DNA of 64,000 nt, taken from positions 164,686 to 228,685 of the forward strand of contig JADDMT010000050.1 of NCBI GenBank assembly GCA_021401465.1, written 5' to 3'. This DNA is from Teratosphaeria epicoccoides (lineage: Eukaryota; Ascomycota; Dothideomycetes; Mycosphaerellales; Teratosphaeriaceae). A program made the translations under genes and the position numbers. The notes beneath the pieces were generated by a model. That model was given only the letters and a program-made list of their open reading frames with translations. It had not been told where the DNA came from and did no database searches. How positions within the stretch are numbered: the first letter of the stretch is position 1; each line of letters opens with the position of its first letter. Below, piece after piece: positions 30,526 to 41,480 of the stretch.

Positions 30526-31449
30526 ACAGTGTTGGTCATTGGTGAAAGATCGCGAGATGCACAGGCGTGGTTGTTGTTGCAAGTATCTTCTTGATCCGTT
30601 TTGGAATGTCGCAGTTGAGCATCCCTGAGCTCCTGAGAACGGCATAGGAGGCAGGTATTGTTGTTGACAAGGCTTGCAGCAGGGTGTTACGTAGCTGCTG
30701 AGCGCTACATAGAGTATTGTTTGTGGAATTGTGCACGGGAACCAATAGTGCAGCCTGTTCCAAACACTTTGATCTGATGATGGTGAATGATAAGTGTTCG
30801 GCCTGGAGTCTGCCACACGTAGAATGATGCGGATCTCAATACAGGTCTCTCTAAGACGAAAGTCCCCTTCCCATATGCCCCTCAACAACCGAGAGCTTGA
30901 GTAATCCACCGGCAGCTTTGAGAGCACCGCTCTCTGCTGTCTAGTCTGGACAAGATCGCAGTCCAGACATACTGGACAAAGGTAACAAGACAAAGCCATT
31001 CAAGAGGGCAAGCTTGCAAACACTATCCCCCTTTCAGTGCCTGACGACCTATTAGCCTGAGCCACATCCCATGCGTCTCCCGCGCGCCTCCCATGCTCCC
31101 ACTTCATAGTTTCTCTTGGATCTCCACATGGCAGCGAAGTCGACACAATTCGACTTCGCTGCCATGTAAAGGAGTATGTGCGGCCAGGGCCAGGCTGCGG
31201 TGAACGGCCGTCACCGCGACAACGAATATTCACCATGCATTTACAGTATACGCGAAACGCGCAGTTTCTTCACGTTTCGGACAACACCATCTCGATCAAT
31301 GCATTGTTTCCCATCTCATATATTTCTCGGCGTCAGTCTTTCTCGCAGTATCATGATAGCTCTACCTCTCTCGCTTTGCAACTGCATCTGAGAACACTTT
31401 CTGCCGCAAGTCACAGGTCTTGTTCTTCCAACCAGCATCGTCGAACCGC
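30526..31449. other. Region between the duplicate and the intact gene
   Basis: About 920 bases without a gene. It contains the perfect inverted repeat at 31126-31167 and the promoter/leader of the gene at 31450. A CAG acceptor-like site lies a few bases upstream of that ATG, so a 5' untranslated intron is possible. Confidence 0.5.
31126..31167. repeat. Perfect 18-bp inverted repeat, 6-bp spacer
   Basis: Bases 31126-31143 and 31150-31167 are perfect reverse complements separated by CACAAT; the arm contains GGCAGCGAAGTCGA. As RNA it would form an 18-bp stem with a six-base loop. It lies 283 bp before the ATG of the Pro/Gln-rich gene. There is no U-run, so it does not look like a terminator, and no transposon open frame accompanies it. 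Confidence 0.9.
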
Positions 31450-33126
31450 ATGAACACACCACCCACACCGGAGAGCTCCGATATGGCTCCGTACGATTCA
31501 CAACCGCGCCGGCGCAGGACGCCTGAGAGCCGAGACAACACGCCCAATACTGAGGATTGGGAGGCGGAGAGACATCACCATTTCCAGAAGGTCAACGATA
31601 ATACGGTCCAGTTTACTGTAGAATTCGACGACGTCGATACTGACACGAGTGCAGAGCTTTCCACTCATGGGGTTGCCACTGGCTACGGCGGCATCCCAAT
31701 CATTGGGCAAGACCAGCTCCTTGCACATGCATTTCATCCCGACGACCGCATGCATGTCTACAACCAGCCACAAGAGGTTGTTCCGATGCAAAATGGCCTG
31801 AGCATTTTCGCTGCTGAGGCTGAGATGTTTGGCTCCACACCGCGCGGTCTCCACATGTTCTCTGCTGCACAGCCGCTCGTCGATGACGAAGACTTGACCC
31901 AGGCACCAGAAGCACCAGAGAATGAGGCCTTCGCCCATCGCGAGACCACAGCAGCCTCCGAGGACGAGTGGAGCATGCGGTCCAACGATCAAGACGATCC
32001 TGAAAGGGAGTACGAGTACAAATTCGAATTCGACGGTGAGGCTTCGCGACCCGACCTCCAGCAGCGTCAAGCGTTGCAGGCTCAGGTGCAACCGCCACCC
32101 CAATACGACCACCAGCACCATGCCACACAGGTGCAGCACCGATCAGTTCAGGTCCAGACGAATGCAGAAATGCAGGTCCCGAACGCGCACGCTGGGCCTC
32201 ACATCCACGTCCGGGCCAATGGTCACGCGGTCCTGATCATGCCGGGACCGCTCCCTCCACAAGCGCAGCCCATGGTGCCACCTCTGCCACAGCCGCAGCA
32301 GCCTATCAACCAGGCTCCGCAGAACCATGCTCCTGCGCCCGTGCAGCCCACGCTTCCGTCCCAACAGCGACAGGCACACGTCAATCAGCCTCCGCAGAAT
32401 CAAGCTCCTACGCCACTGCAGCCGATGCTCCCACCTCCGCAACAACCACAGTTGCCGCCCCACCTCGGTCCGCCAAACCCAGCACCCGCGCGTGCACCAC
32501 AGCTCAGGTTCGGTCCAGGAGCGAACGCTCGCCTGCCACAAGTGGCGATGGGCGCCATCGAGCGCACCACCTGGTTCCCGAACCACTCCATGTGGGGCGG
32601 CGTCATCATGCGGGAGGTCCGCAACAGCTGGGAGTACAACCACATCGCGGCCGCCGAGCTCCACCCTCGAGGCCTGCTCAACTCAGCCAACCTTGCGCTC
32701 CGGACCACGTCCATGAGATGGCGGTCCAGCAAGGGCGGGGCAGAGTACTTCCACGATCCGGGCTGCCAGCCCATGCGCATGCTGCAGAAGAGGGACCCGC
32801 GCATGACTCCGGTCACGAACTACAGCATGAGCATTTACCGACCACCGGGCAGTATCGCGGGGAGGAGCCAGAATCTCTATTCGCCGAGGTTGGTTGATTT
32901 GGTGCAAGGCGTGACGAGGGCGCCGACGGGGCAGGATGCAGGGGTGGTCACCAAGGCGATCAGGTGGGCGGTCATCAACAATGACCAGACGCTGACGGTC
33001 GATGACATTCCGGCTATGGTCCAGCGGCATCACTTGACGATGCCCCCGGAGGCGAACACTGCCCAATGGGACCAGAATGCCCGGTTGCGATTCAGGGCGG
33101 CGGTTCCTCGGGCGATCCTGCCTTGA
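31450..33126 (+). CDS. Pro/Gln-rich fungal protein of unknown function
   Basis: 558 residues, single exon; ATG 31450 (MNTPPTPESS) is the first Met of the frame. No known domain. N-terminal 70 residues are Ser/Thr/Pro-rich with an RRRRTPES basic cluster. Residues about 215-350 are Gln/Pro-rich and low-complexity, including two related copies of a roughly 30-residue unit (NQAPQNHAPAPVQPTLP and NQPPQNQAPTPLQPMLP) at about 32300-32440. The folded-looking part is the C-terminal 180 residues (MGAIERTTWFPNHSMWGG, LRTTSMRWRSSKGGAEYFHD, PTGQDAGVVTKAI). The Gln/Pro-rich middle is reminiscent of transcriptional regulators, but no DNA-binding domain is seen. The same C-terminus occurs in the broken copy at 30120-30525, so this is at least a two-member local family. 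Confidence 0.8.
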   Translation: MNTPPTPESSDMAPYDSQPRRRRTPESRDNTPNTEDWEAERHHHFQKVNDNTVQFTVEFDDVDTDTSAELSTHGVATGYGGIPIIGQDQLLAHAFHPDDRMHVYNQPQEVVPMQNGLSIFAAEAEMFGSTPRGLHMFSAAQPLVDDEDLTQAPEAPENEAFAHRETTAASEDEWSMRSNDQDDPEREYEYKFEFDGEASRPDLQQRQALQAQVQPPPQYDHQHHATQVQHRSVQVQTNAEMQVPNAHAGPHIHVRANGHAVLIMPGPLPPQAQPMVPPLPQPQQPINQAPQNHAPAPVQPTLPSQQRQAHVNQPPQNQAPTPLQPMLPPPQQPQLPPHLGPPNPAPARAPQLRFGPGANARLPQVAMGAIERTTWFPNHSMWGGVIMREVRNSWEYNHIAAAELHPRGLLNSANLALRTTSMRWRSSKGGAEYFHDPGCQPMRMLQKRDPRMTPVTNYSMSIYRPPGSIAGRSQNLYSPRLVDLVQGVTRAPTGQDAGVVTKAIRWAVINNDQTLTVDDIPAMVQRHHLTMPPEANTAQWDQNARLRFRAAVPRAILP

Positions 33127-33537
33127 GCAGGTTCTGGTAGAGTCATCGTTGGGTGGCAAGGATTGGCGTTGTTATTCTGGCGATCATGGCGTTCATTGTT
33201 GGCGAACGTATGAGTGTGTTGTTTTCTGTATGATTGATTTCGAGTCTGGCATGCTGATGGCTTAGCAGGTCAAGGGGTTCATGTACAGCATACTATCATA
33301 GTTGCCTCGCTACGAATTGAGGCTTCTGTATAACCTTGATGACAGCAGAATGCTTTCAACCCCTTCGTTGCAGCCGAGTCTGTCGAAGATCGATATAATC
33401 CTGCTCGAAACGATTCGTCTCTCATGGTCGACCAAGGTTCGCGAAATGTAGCATGCCTCACGATCAGGATTGCGCACTTGCGCGTCGTAAAGAGCAGCCT
33501 CGCCTGCCGACCCGTTGAGCTAGCCCAAAACTGCCAC
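33127..33537. other. Convergent spacer
   Basis: 410 bases between two convergent stops, containing short ORFs only. Confidence 0.6.
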
Positions 33538-34228
33538 TTACCAGCCCATCTCGACCATGAAGTTCCAGTACAGCGGCATGTTGACGTTGGTCGGATTGGG
33601 CTGAAGCATATACTACGAATTCAGATCAGGAATGCTCTCGCAATATTGTCTCGCTCCCAAAAAAAGCATGAGTTTCCCATGACCAAACTTACCCCAGCAC
33701 ACCCATTACTCCCGTACCCACCAGTGATGGAGCAGTCATCGTCGTCCACCAGATCCATGAACGCGCCGGCGAGTCTGTCCGGAGTGAAGGTAATCTCCGA
33801 CAGCTGACAGTTCGGCTCGTTGATGAAGACGACAGCGGCGAAGATCAGGTTGCCAGCAGCGCCGTTCGGGTCGGTGTAGTTGAAGGTGTTGAGAGTGGTC
33901 TCGGACATTGAGTAGGTGGCCATGACGAGTGGGCTGTCGGGCTGAGAGGCAGCGGCGATGCCTTCGTAGATGGTGTTCCAGTTGAGGTTGATGACGTCCT
34001 GCCAGAGTCAGTTGGCCCTCGATTGTGTCATGTCTTGGTGCGTAGGCGGGAGACTCGAGGCGAGTGGAGGGAGGGAATGTGGCAGACGGGAATCAGAGAG
34101 AACGTATGACTTACGCCGAGGTCTTCGAGGGTGAAGCATGTGATGTCTTGGAGGAATATGCCGTCCTTGGCAAAGGCAGTGAGGAGCACGGTGGCCAGGA
34201 AGGCGAAGAGGATGTTTGCGAAGGCCAT
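33538..34228 (-). CDS. Secreted protein of unknown function, 3 exons
   Basis: Exons 34228-34115, 33998-33693 and 33612-33538 give 164 residues; introns 116 and 80 bp with GTAAGT donors and phase 0. The signal peptide is MAFANILFAFLATVLLTAFA. The mature protein has four cysteines (DITC, EPNC, DDDDC, SNGC) and ends NMPLYWNFMVEMGW. There is an acidic run DLVDDDDC followed by a Gly-rich YGSNGCAG. An alternative start three codons upstream (MHTMAF, 34237) would also work. The two single-intron joints restore a smooth protein, which supports the model. No family recognised; size and secretion suggest a cell-wall or host-interface protein. Confidence 0.65.
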
Positions 34229-35348
34229 CGTGTGCATGTAGGATGCGGCAGACGTGGTCTGGTGGGCAATTGCTGATGGCGACGAAGACGTTGTTGTGCA
34301 GAAGTATCGAAAGCGAAATGGCAGGTGCGGTCACGGGTGTGGTGCTTTCATGTCAGAAGCCGGCACGATCGCACGTGCTCGTCCAAAATCCTTCATGTTC
34401 GCATTACAGTGCATGTGCCCAACTCCCACGACTCCTTGCAGCCAGATGGTTCGGACTGAAACCAAACCGCAGGATCGTGATCGTGGTTTCCAACGAGGTA
34501 GTGACCATGAGAGCAACGCGTAAGCGGCATTGACAGGCTCAGTGTCGACACTCGTGGCGCAAAAGGACCACCATCACCACCATCACCACCATCACCACCA
34601 TCACCACCATCACCACCATCACCACCATCACCACCATCACCACCATCACCGCCATCACCGCCATCACCACCATCACCGCCATCAGACGACCTCAATGTAC
34701 GGACCAAGTCAGCACTCGAGACTTTGCGCTGGCACCGACGCAAAAACGTCCCCCAAGAACCAGTTTACTTCGTAGGAACCCATCGCCCCGACGACTTCGG
34801 AGCCGTGTCGGATCGGGGACGAGTTAGCTTGATCGTTCTGGCTTTGAGATGGAACATGTAGTTGAGTTCTAGTCGTTTCGAAGATGCGCCGGGGGCTTCC
34901 CGTGCGGCTGGATGGTCGCGGGTTCGAATCGCCAGATGCATTTGTTGTCAGGCCAGCCACTCTGCCCAGCGTCGTGGAGGACCTGGTAGTTCCGTGTCCA
35001 TCACAGCCCTCTCACATCCCCATCCATTCACAGGAGGCAAGCCGAAGTACTCTGAGCATGACACCACGAACTCTTACATATCACCGGGTAGCTCAAGCTG
35101 GAGATGCAGCAAGCGCATCTCACGCAAGTGCTGTTCCTGACGGTGTTTTGGCAGCACATGGATGTTGCCGCTGACTGTGCATGAGAACGCATGCGACTGG
35201 CAACAAGGCACGGCTGAGGCAGACAGTCTGTTGCCCGAGGCATGAATCATGACCCTACCTCGGCTTAAGACTACTCCGCGCTCGCTACCACATGCCATCA
35301 TATCCTCTGCCTCCACTCCCGGTCGAGCAGGCCACTCACACCGCCGAG
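34229..35348. other. Spacer with hexanucleotide array
   Basis: 1.1 kb between divergent genes (secreted protein and ETF alpha). It contains the CACCAT-type hexanucleotide array (listed separately) and a GGTTCGAATC motif at 34920-34930 that looks like a tRNA B box but does not fold as one. No gene recognised. Confidence 0.5.
34567..34684. repeat. (CACCAT)n-type hexanucleotide microsatellite
   Basis: About 118 bp made of a six-base unit, TCACCA, repeated roughly 19 times; the right half has several A-to-G variants giving CCGCCA. Read on the + strand in one frame it gives an uninterrupted His run, and on the minus strand a Gly-Asp-Gly run. It lies outside any supported gene, so these peptides are probably not made. 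Confidence 0.95.
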
Positions 35349-36407
35349 ATGGTCACGTCCATACGAAACAGCCTACTCCGGCACACCACCACCGGCCTCC
35401 GCCAAACCGCCCGCCCGCCTCTCCCTCGGCTCTTCCGAAACGCTGCCATCCAACGACTCCTCTCTACCCTCGCCGTCCTCGAACAACGAGAAGGCAAACT
35501 CAACGTCAGCTCGCTCGCCTCCATCTCCGCGGCTCAGAAACTCGGCGGCAGTGTCCACGGCTTTGTCGCTGGAAGCAATGGCAAGACGATTGCAGAGGAA
35601 GCCGCAAAGGTCGAAGGCTTGGAGAAGGTCATCTTTGTCGACAATGCTGCGTACGACAAGGGGCTGCCGGAGAACTACGCACCGCTGCTGGTGGAGAACA
35701 TCAGAAAGGGAGGGTACACGCATGTGTTGGCGGGCCACTCGGCGTTTGGGAAGAACTTGATGCCGAGAGTGAGTGCGCTGTTGGATGTGCAGCAGATTTC
35801 GGATATCACAGAGGTGCACGGTGAAGATACATTTGTCAGGCCGATATATGCCGGAAATGCGATTTTGACCGTGAAATCGGAGGACTCGCCGAAGGTGGTG
35901 ACGGTGCGAGGGACCGCGTTCCCGGCGGGTGTTGCGGAGGGCGGCAAGGCGACTGTGGAGGAAGGTGTGGATCCCAAGGCGGAGTGTCCGACCAAATGGG
36001 TGTCGGAAGATCTGGCGAAGAGCGATCGGCCTGATCTTGCGACGGCTGAGAAGGTTGTGTCTGGTGGACGAGGCCTGAAGTCGAAAGAGGAGTTCGACCG
36101 TGTCATCCCGCCTCTTGCCGACGCTTTGGGTGCTGCTATCGGGGCGAGTAGGGCGGCCGTTGATTCTGGTTTTGCGGACAATAGTTTGCAGGTTGGTCAG
36201 ACGGGAAAGAATGTGGCCCCGCAGTTGTATCTCTGCGCGGGCATTAGTGGAGCTATTCAGCATTTGGCAGGCATGAAGGACAGTAAGGTCATTGCGGCGA
36301 TCAACAAGGATGCGGACGCGCCGATATTCCAGGTGGCGGATGTTGGGTTGGTTGGAGATTTGTTTGAGAAGGTACCGGAGTTGACAGAGAAGCTCAAGAC
36401 CCTATAG
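35349..36407 (+). CDS. ETFA: Electron transfer flavoprotein subunit alpha, mitochondrial
   Basis: The alpha subunit binds FAD and, with ETF beta, carries electrons from acyl-CoA and other matrix dehydrogenases to ETF-ubiquinone oxidoreductase. 352 residues from ATG 35349 (MVTSIRNSLLRHTTTGLRQTARPP), whose first 40 residues are Arg/Ser/Thr-rich and acid-free like a mitochondrial presequence; an upstream ATG at 35292 would add 19 residues. Domain I runs from about residue 30 (LAVLEQREGKLNVSSLASISAAQKLGG). The FAD-binding C-terminal domain shows SGGRGLKSKEEF, ALGAAIGASRAAVDSGF, QVGQTGKNVAPQLYLCAGISGAIQH and INKDADAPIFQVADVGLVGD, all hallmarks of ETF alpha. Single exon. Confidence 0.96.
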   Translation: MVTSIRNSLLRHTTTGLRQTARPPLPRLFRNAAIQRLLSTLAVLEQREGKLNVSSLASISAAQKLGGSVHGFVAGSNGKTIAEEAAKVEGLEKVIFVDNAAYDKGLPENYAPLLVENIRKGGYTHVLAGHSAFGKNLMPRVSALLDVQQISDITEVHGEDTFVRPIYAGNAILTVKSEDSPKVVTVRGTAFPAGVAEGGKATVEEGVDPKAECPTKWVSEDLAKSDRPDLATAEKVVSGGRGLKSKEEFDRVIPPLADALGAAIGASRAAVDSGFADNSLQVGQTGKNVAPQLYLCAGISGAIQHLAGMKDSKVIAAINKDADAPIFQVADVGLVGDLFEKVPELTEKLKTL

Positions 36408-38342
36408 GCATGCTTGGAGTTTTGATGAGGTCTGGCGCGTGGCGGCAGCATAGCAGCAAGGCATGTGAGATGTTACCAATGACAGGATCTGTATCTGCGG
36501 TCGGCTTCGTGCCGAAACGTTGAAGCACAACGGTGTTGGTTGCGACTTGTGATCCCGCACACGAACAATGCAAGCTGCTGCGATTGTGCTATGGCAGCAT
36601 TCAATTCCCAGTGCGCGGATGCTTGTCCAGCCAACCATCAAGCATCATTCGTCTCCGGGACCCATTCCACTACTTTCAGTTGGACGAACCCTGGACAACA
36701 CGGTTCATTTGCACGAAGGCCTTTGCTGCTCATCATCAGCTGAATAGATAGGTCCTCGACGCGTCTCTGCCGTGCGATCGCCTGTCGGAGCATCAGCAAT
36801 ACCTGCATGCGCCCTCGGGGGCTTTCTGAGAAGTCAGGCGAAGCCACACGGCGCATCCTTTTCGAGGCTCATGACTATATTGTTACAAGCATGCGACTAC
36901 TGCATGCGCATTGTGGCCCTCCACAGCACATGCACCCACCCAATTCGAGCCTTCTTGGTCATGGCTGTCTTGACACATCGTATCGGGGTTTTGCTCTCCT
37001 TAAGCCCGTCTGGTTTGACCGACATCTGTTTCAAGAACATCGCTATACAACATAGATTATACACCACAGACACCCTGCCCAGCGCACGCTGCAGCCTCAT
37101 CATGGAGACTTCTTTCAGGACGCTGCCTCCTGCCCCTATCTTCTCCGTGATGTTCTTCTCGAACTTGCGGATATGCAGAAAGGATGTCGCTCCATCGACG
37201 AGCGACAAGATTGTCACGATCCAGGGAGACTTCTCTGGATACAGCTCCTCGATCGACGACACAGCCACGGCATACCTTGAACAGAACTCGACGCTGCTCG
37301 ACGAGAGATGTTACAGCGTCAAGACAAACCAAGGACTGGGCGCACCTTCTCCACGGAGCTCACACGCCCCTTGGCCGAGTCATCGCAGCATGCCGCAAGC
37401 CAACATTGAGATGCATGGGCAGGTCGTTCATTCGGCCAAGGCTTCGATCTGACTCGGCGATACCAAGCGCGGTTAGTATCGCCCCAACTGTGACCCATTA
37501 CACCGAGAAGGGTTAGCTGCTGGCTTGCATGCATGATACAGTCAATGCTCTGTATCTATTTCCGGACAGCGCAGAATGCTCAAATGCAGAGGATGACTTC
37601 GTGGAATCGTGTGCGCGCACAAATACGTGAGTTGGGTATTGATAAGTGGATTCTCCCCGCGCCGCCAGACACGGCTCTACCTGGGCAGTCGACTCGCGGT
37701 TACACTGATGCCCAAGCCGACGGCAGGACGACATGGGAGATGGTGCAGAAGCTCCTTTGCGTGAACAAATTGGGAGTGAGGCCGCCGAGATGGTGGAGTC
37801 TGATGGGAAAGGAGTTTCCGTGTCTAAGCCTCAATAGCTCGGGCGAAAGCTTCTTGTTGCGGCTGTAGCGTAGCGCATGGTACTTTCCGAGAGTATTTTG
37901 CGAGCATTCAGACATGGGTGATACTTTGCTTGTAGGTGGGCGGCAGCCCATGTATTGCTGGTGGACAAGTACGAATGCTCGGACAAAGGCAGCATTATGG
38001 TGGACAGCTAGTAGTGCGACGCACACAGCGTGGGAACCGCTGTAGATGCACATGCGGAGTGTGAGTAATGCTGTCGATGCGTGAAGTTTGCGTATGGCGA
38101 CGAAGTGGTGTCTTGGGTATCGCATGGAGAACTCTGCTAAACGCTTATGCATGCTCTCTCGGAGATACCCGTAGCGCGCCTCGAACGCGCCTCGAAACTA
38201 AGACGCGTTTTCTCTTCTCACTCCGCACCTCTACTTCGACTATCGCACATCATACCAACCCCACAAACACCAAGACAGTTCACTCATCCCCTTGCACCGA
38301 CCTAATACAGATCATAAGAACCCACTAGGTCTTGCGCTCGCC
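36408..38342. other. 1.9-kb gene-poor region upstream of MCM3
   Basis: Several overlapping ORFs (226 residues on + at 36772-37452, 123 residues on minus at 37268-36897, 111 residues on + at 37533-37868) but none with a recognisable domain, signal or convincing structure. The 200 bases next to MCM3 contain an MluI box, listed separately, and a CT-rich tract. Confidence 0.5.
38203..38208. promoter_or_regulatory. MluI cell-cycle box (ACGCGT) upstream of MCM3
   Basis: A perfect ACGCGT lies about 135 bp before the MCM3 ATG, with two further CGCGCC/ACGCGC near-matches at about 38174-38190. In yeasts this is the MBF binding site that drives G1/S transcription of replication genes, including MCM genes, so its position here fits the gene. 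Confidence 0.6.
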
Positions 38343-41048
38343 ATGAGCGGCATCCAGCTTCGCGATGAAGCGGTGCGTGACCGCGTTCGCGCTGCGCAGG
38401 AGTTCCTCGATCCCAGTAAGACTTGCAAACGCAATAGGAAGGCACGCAGCAGCTGACCAAGCCCAGATGATCCTCGCGCTCGAAGCTACCGCGCCGACAT
38501 CCTGCTCATGCTTAATCGCGGCCTGCGACGACTGATAGTGAGCATCGATGAGATCCGATCTCACAGCAGAGAACTTGCAGATGGCCTCCTCAACCAGCCA
38601 TTCGACCTCTCGCAGGCGTTCGATCGAGCTCTGAAGGATGTCGTGAACACTCTCGGCAACCGCCCAGCGCATGAGGTCGCGGAAGAGACAATGTACTACT
38701 GCGCGTACGTGGGCAGCTTCGGAGAATTTGCGTGCAATCCCCGAACTCTCTCCTCGCAGTATTTGAACCACATGGTGTCGTTGGAGGGCATAGTCACAAA
38801 ATGCTCGCTTGTCCGGCCAAAGGTAGTCAAAAGTGTGCATTACAACGAGAACAAGTCGACCTTCCACTTCCGGGAGTACAGAGATCAGACCATGACTGCC
38901 AATGGCGCAGCGAGCACTTCTGTGTATCCAACTCAGGATGACGAGGGAAATCCACTGGTCACAGAGTACGGTCACTGCACATATAGAGATCACCAAACCA
39001 TTTCGATACAAGAGATGCCGGAGCGAGCACCTGCCGGTCAGCTGCCGCGTGGCGTGGACGTGATTATGGACGACGATATGGTGGACAGAGTCAAACCTGG
39101 TGACAGAATACAGCTGGTTGGTATTTACCGATCTCTGGGCAACAGAAATGCTGGACAGGGCAGCTCTACGTTCAAAACCTTGATTCTGGCAAACAATGTT
39201 ATTTTGCTGTCTTCAAAATCTGGAGGCGGCATCGCGCAAGCCACGATTACAGACACCGACATCAGAAATATAAACAAGATCTCGAAGCAGCGACGAGTAT
39301 TTGACCTGCTATCGCAGTCGCTTGCGCCAAGTATCTACGGCCATGACTACATCAAGAAGGCTATTCTACTCATGCTTCTGGGTGGTATGGAGAAGAATCT
39401 GGATAACGGCACACACTTGCGTGGAGACATCAACATCCTCATGGTGGGCGATCCATCGACTGCAAAGTCGCAGCTCCTGCGATTCGTGCTCAACACTGCA
39501 CCACTTGCCATTGCTACAACTGGACGAGGCTCTTCCGGCGTCGGTCTAACAGCTGCGGTGACCTCGGACAAAGAGACTGGCGAAAGGCGTCTGGAAGCTG
39601 GTGCAATGGTTCTAGGTGACAGAGGTGTCGTCTGTATCGATGAGTTCGACAAGATGTCCGATGTTGATCGTGTCGCCATCCACGAAGTCATGGAGCAGCA
39701 GACTGTCACTATTGCTAAGGCAGGCATCCACACATCTCTCAATGCGCGCTGCTCAGTCATTGCGGCCGCAAATCCGATATACGGCCAGTACGACATTCAC
39801 AAGGACCCGCATCGCAACATCGCCCTGCCGGACTCGCTGCTGTCGCGTTTCGACTTGCTTTTCGTCGTCACAGATGACATCGAAGATGTGCGCGACCGAC
39901 AAGTCTCCGAGCATGTTCTCCGCATGCACAGGTACCGCCAGCCAGGCACTGAGGAGGGTGCGCCGGTCCGCGAGCAGCCGAACCAGACTCTTGGTGTTGG
40001 TCTCGAAGACGAAGCGGATGCCAACAAGCCATCTGAAGTCTACGAGAAGTTCAACGTCATGCTCCACGCGGGTGTGACGGTCACGGTTGGCCGTGGCGCG
40101 AACAGGAGAGTGGAGGTGCTGAGCATCCCGTTCATCAAGAAGTACATCCAGTACGCCAAATCGCGCATGAAGCCTATCTTGACCAAAGGCGCCGCGGACC
40201 ATATTGTCGCTGCCTACTCGGCACTGCGAAACGACGAGATGGAAGGCAACCAGCGCAAAACCTCGCCCATGACTGCTCGTACCCTGGAGACGCTCATTCG
40301 TCTTGCATCTGCGCATGCCAAGGCGCGCCTGAGCCAAAGAGTCGAGGAGAAGGACGCAGAAGTGGCAGAAGGTATTCTGCGCTTCGCACTCTTCAAAGAA
40401 ATCGTCGAAGACGAGCGCCGACGCCGCAAGCGTGCTCGACGCAGTCCAGATGTAGATGGCATGGACACAGACGGCGATTCCTCTTCCGACGACGACGAGG
40501 GTGGCGATGATGGCGCTTATCGTTTGGGCGCTCACAGACGATCTGCTCCTCGCACTCCTGGCGGGCGAAGACAGAGACAGCCGAATGGTCAGGCATCCAG
40601 CAACGGTGCTGCGAATGTTGGCGCCGAGCAAGAACCAGAAGAGGAAGAGGAAGATCTTTACAACTCAACACCCGCTGGCACTCGGCGCACGAACGGCATC
40701 ACATCTCAACAAAATGGCACCTCGCAAGAAAATTCTCAAATCTCCATGGCTTCCTCACGGCCTGCCTCACAGCTCCTACAAGACGAATCACAATCGCAAG
40801 AACAGCCAGACGACGCGCCTATCTCGTCGCAGCGTCTGACGGCTTTCCAGACCGCGTTGGGTCAGCTTATCGACGGTCCGCTATTTGCCAACGACGCGGC
40901 GGATGTGGAGCCTTTGGTTGCAGCGGTGAATGCGAGGCTGAGGCAGGGGACGGAGAAGTTTGGGGAGGCGGAGGCCGGGAAGGCGCTGGAGGAGTTGCAC
41001 AGAAGGAATAGAATTATGTTGAGTGGGGGAATTGTGTACAAGATTTAG
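38343..41048 (+). CDS. MCM3: DNA replication licensing factor Mcm3
   Basis: Subunit of the MCM2-7 replicative helicase, loaded at origins in G1. Exon 1 38343-38415, intron 38416-38466 (GTAAGA...CCCAG), exon 2 38467-41048; 884 residues, phase 1 junction restoring LDPNDPRARSYR. AAA+ motifs: Walker A GDPSTAKSQ at about residue 352, Walker B CIDEFDKMS near 413, arginine finger SRFD near 483. The Mcm3-type Walker A and the RVFDLLSQSLAPSIYGHDYIKKA linker identify the paralogue. The C-terminal 220 residues are acidic and Ser/Gln-rich (SSSDDDEGGDDG, EEEEEDLYNS) with an RRRRKRARRSPD nuclear-signal-like cluster, then a helical domain at the end (ELHRRNRIMLSGGIVYKI). Confidence 0.97.
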
Positions 41049-41480
41049 ATGTGTTTGAATGTCTTGGGAGTATTATGGTGGATTACGCGTGGAGTCTGGG
41101 TGCGAATGTGGATGCACAGGATCGCGTGGTGTTTGCATGTATGATGAATGTGTGCGACACGAGTAGCGAGCGCGAACCATGATTCCGAGCCTTCATCCCG
41201 TCTACTGGGCTCCAGGTCATCTTGTTTGTCTCATGGCTCGTCATATATTTCTTGTATAGAGAAGCATGTCCAGTGTGCATATTTCATAACACTGGACCTT
41301 ACCTAGCCAGGATATGATGGCATTGCCGCAAAGTAAACCTTATCCGCAGTAACACCGACGTCGATCATTTTATTACGGCATATCAAGCATGTTGATCTTG
41401 TTTCCGTCGAGCCCTTCGGAGAGCTTTTGGACGGGACCAGGACGTTCAGGCGACTCCATGTCGAGACATCGTTGTTGACA
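41049..41480. other. Spacer between MCM3 and L2HGDH-like gene
   Basis: 430 bases, tandem gene arrangement; contains the end region of MCM3 and the promoter of the next gene. Nothing else recognised. Confidence 0.6.

Noticed and set aside
34880..34945. tRNA-like GGTTCGAATC B-box motif
   Set aside because: The T stem does not pair around the TTCGAAT loop and no A box or acceptor stem is present.
36772..37868. Hypothetical genes upstream of MCM3
   Set aside because: Open frames exist on both strands but lack starts in context, domains, signal peptides or codon bias that would separate them from chance.
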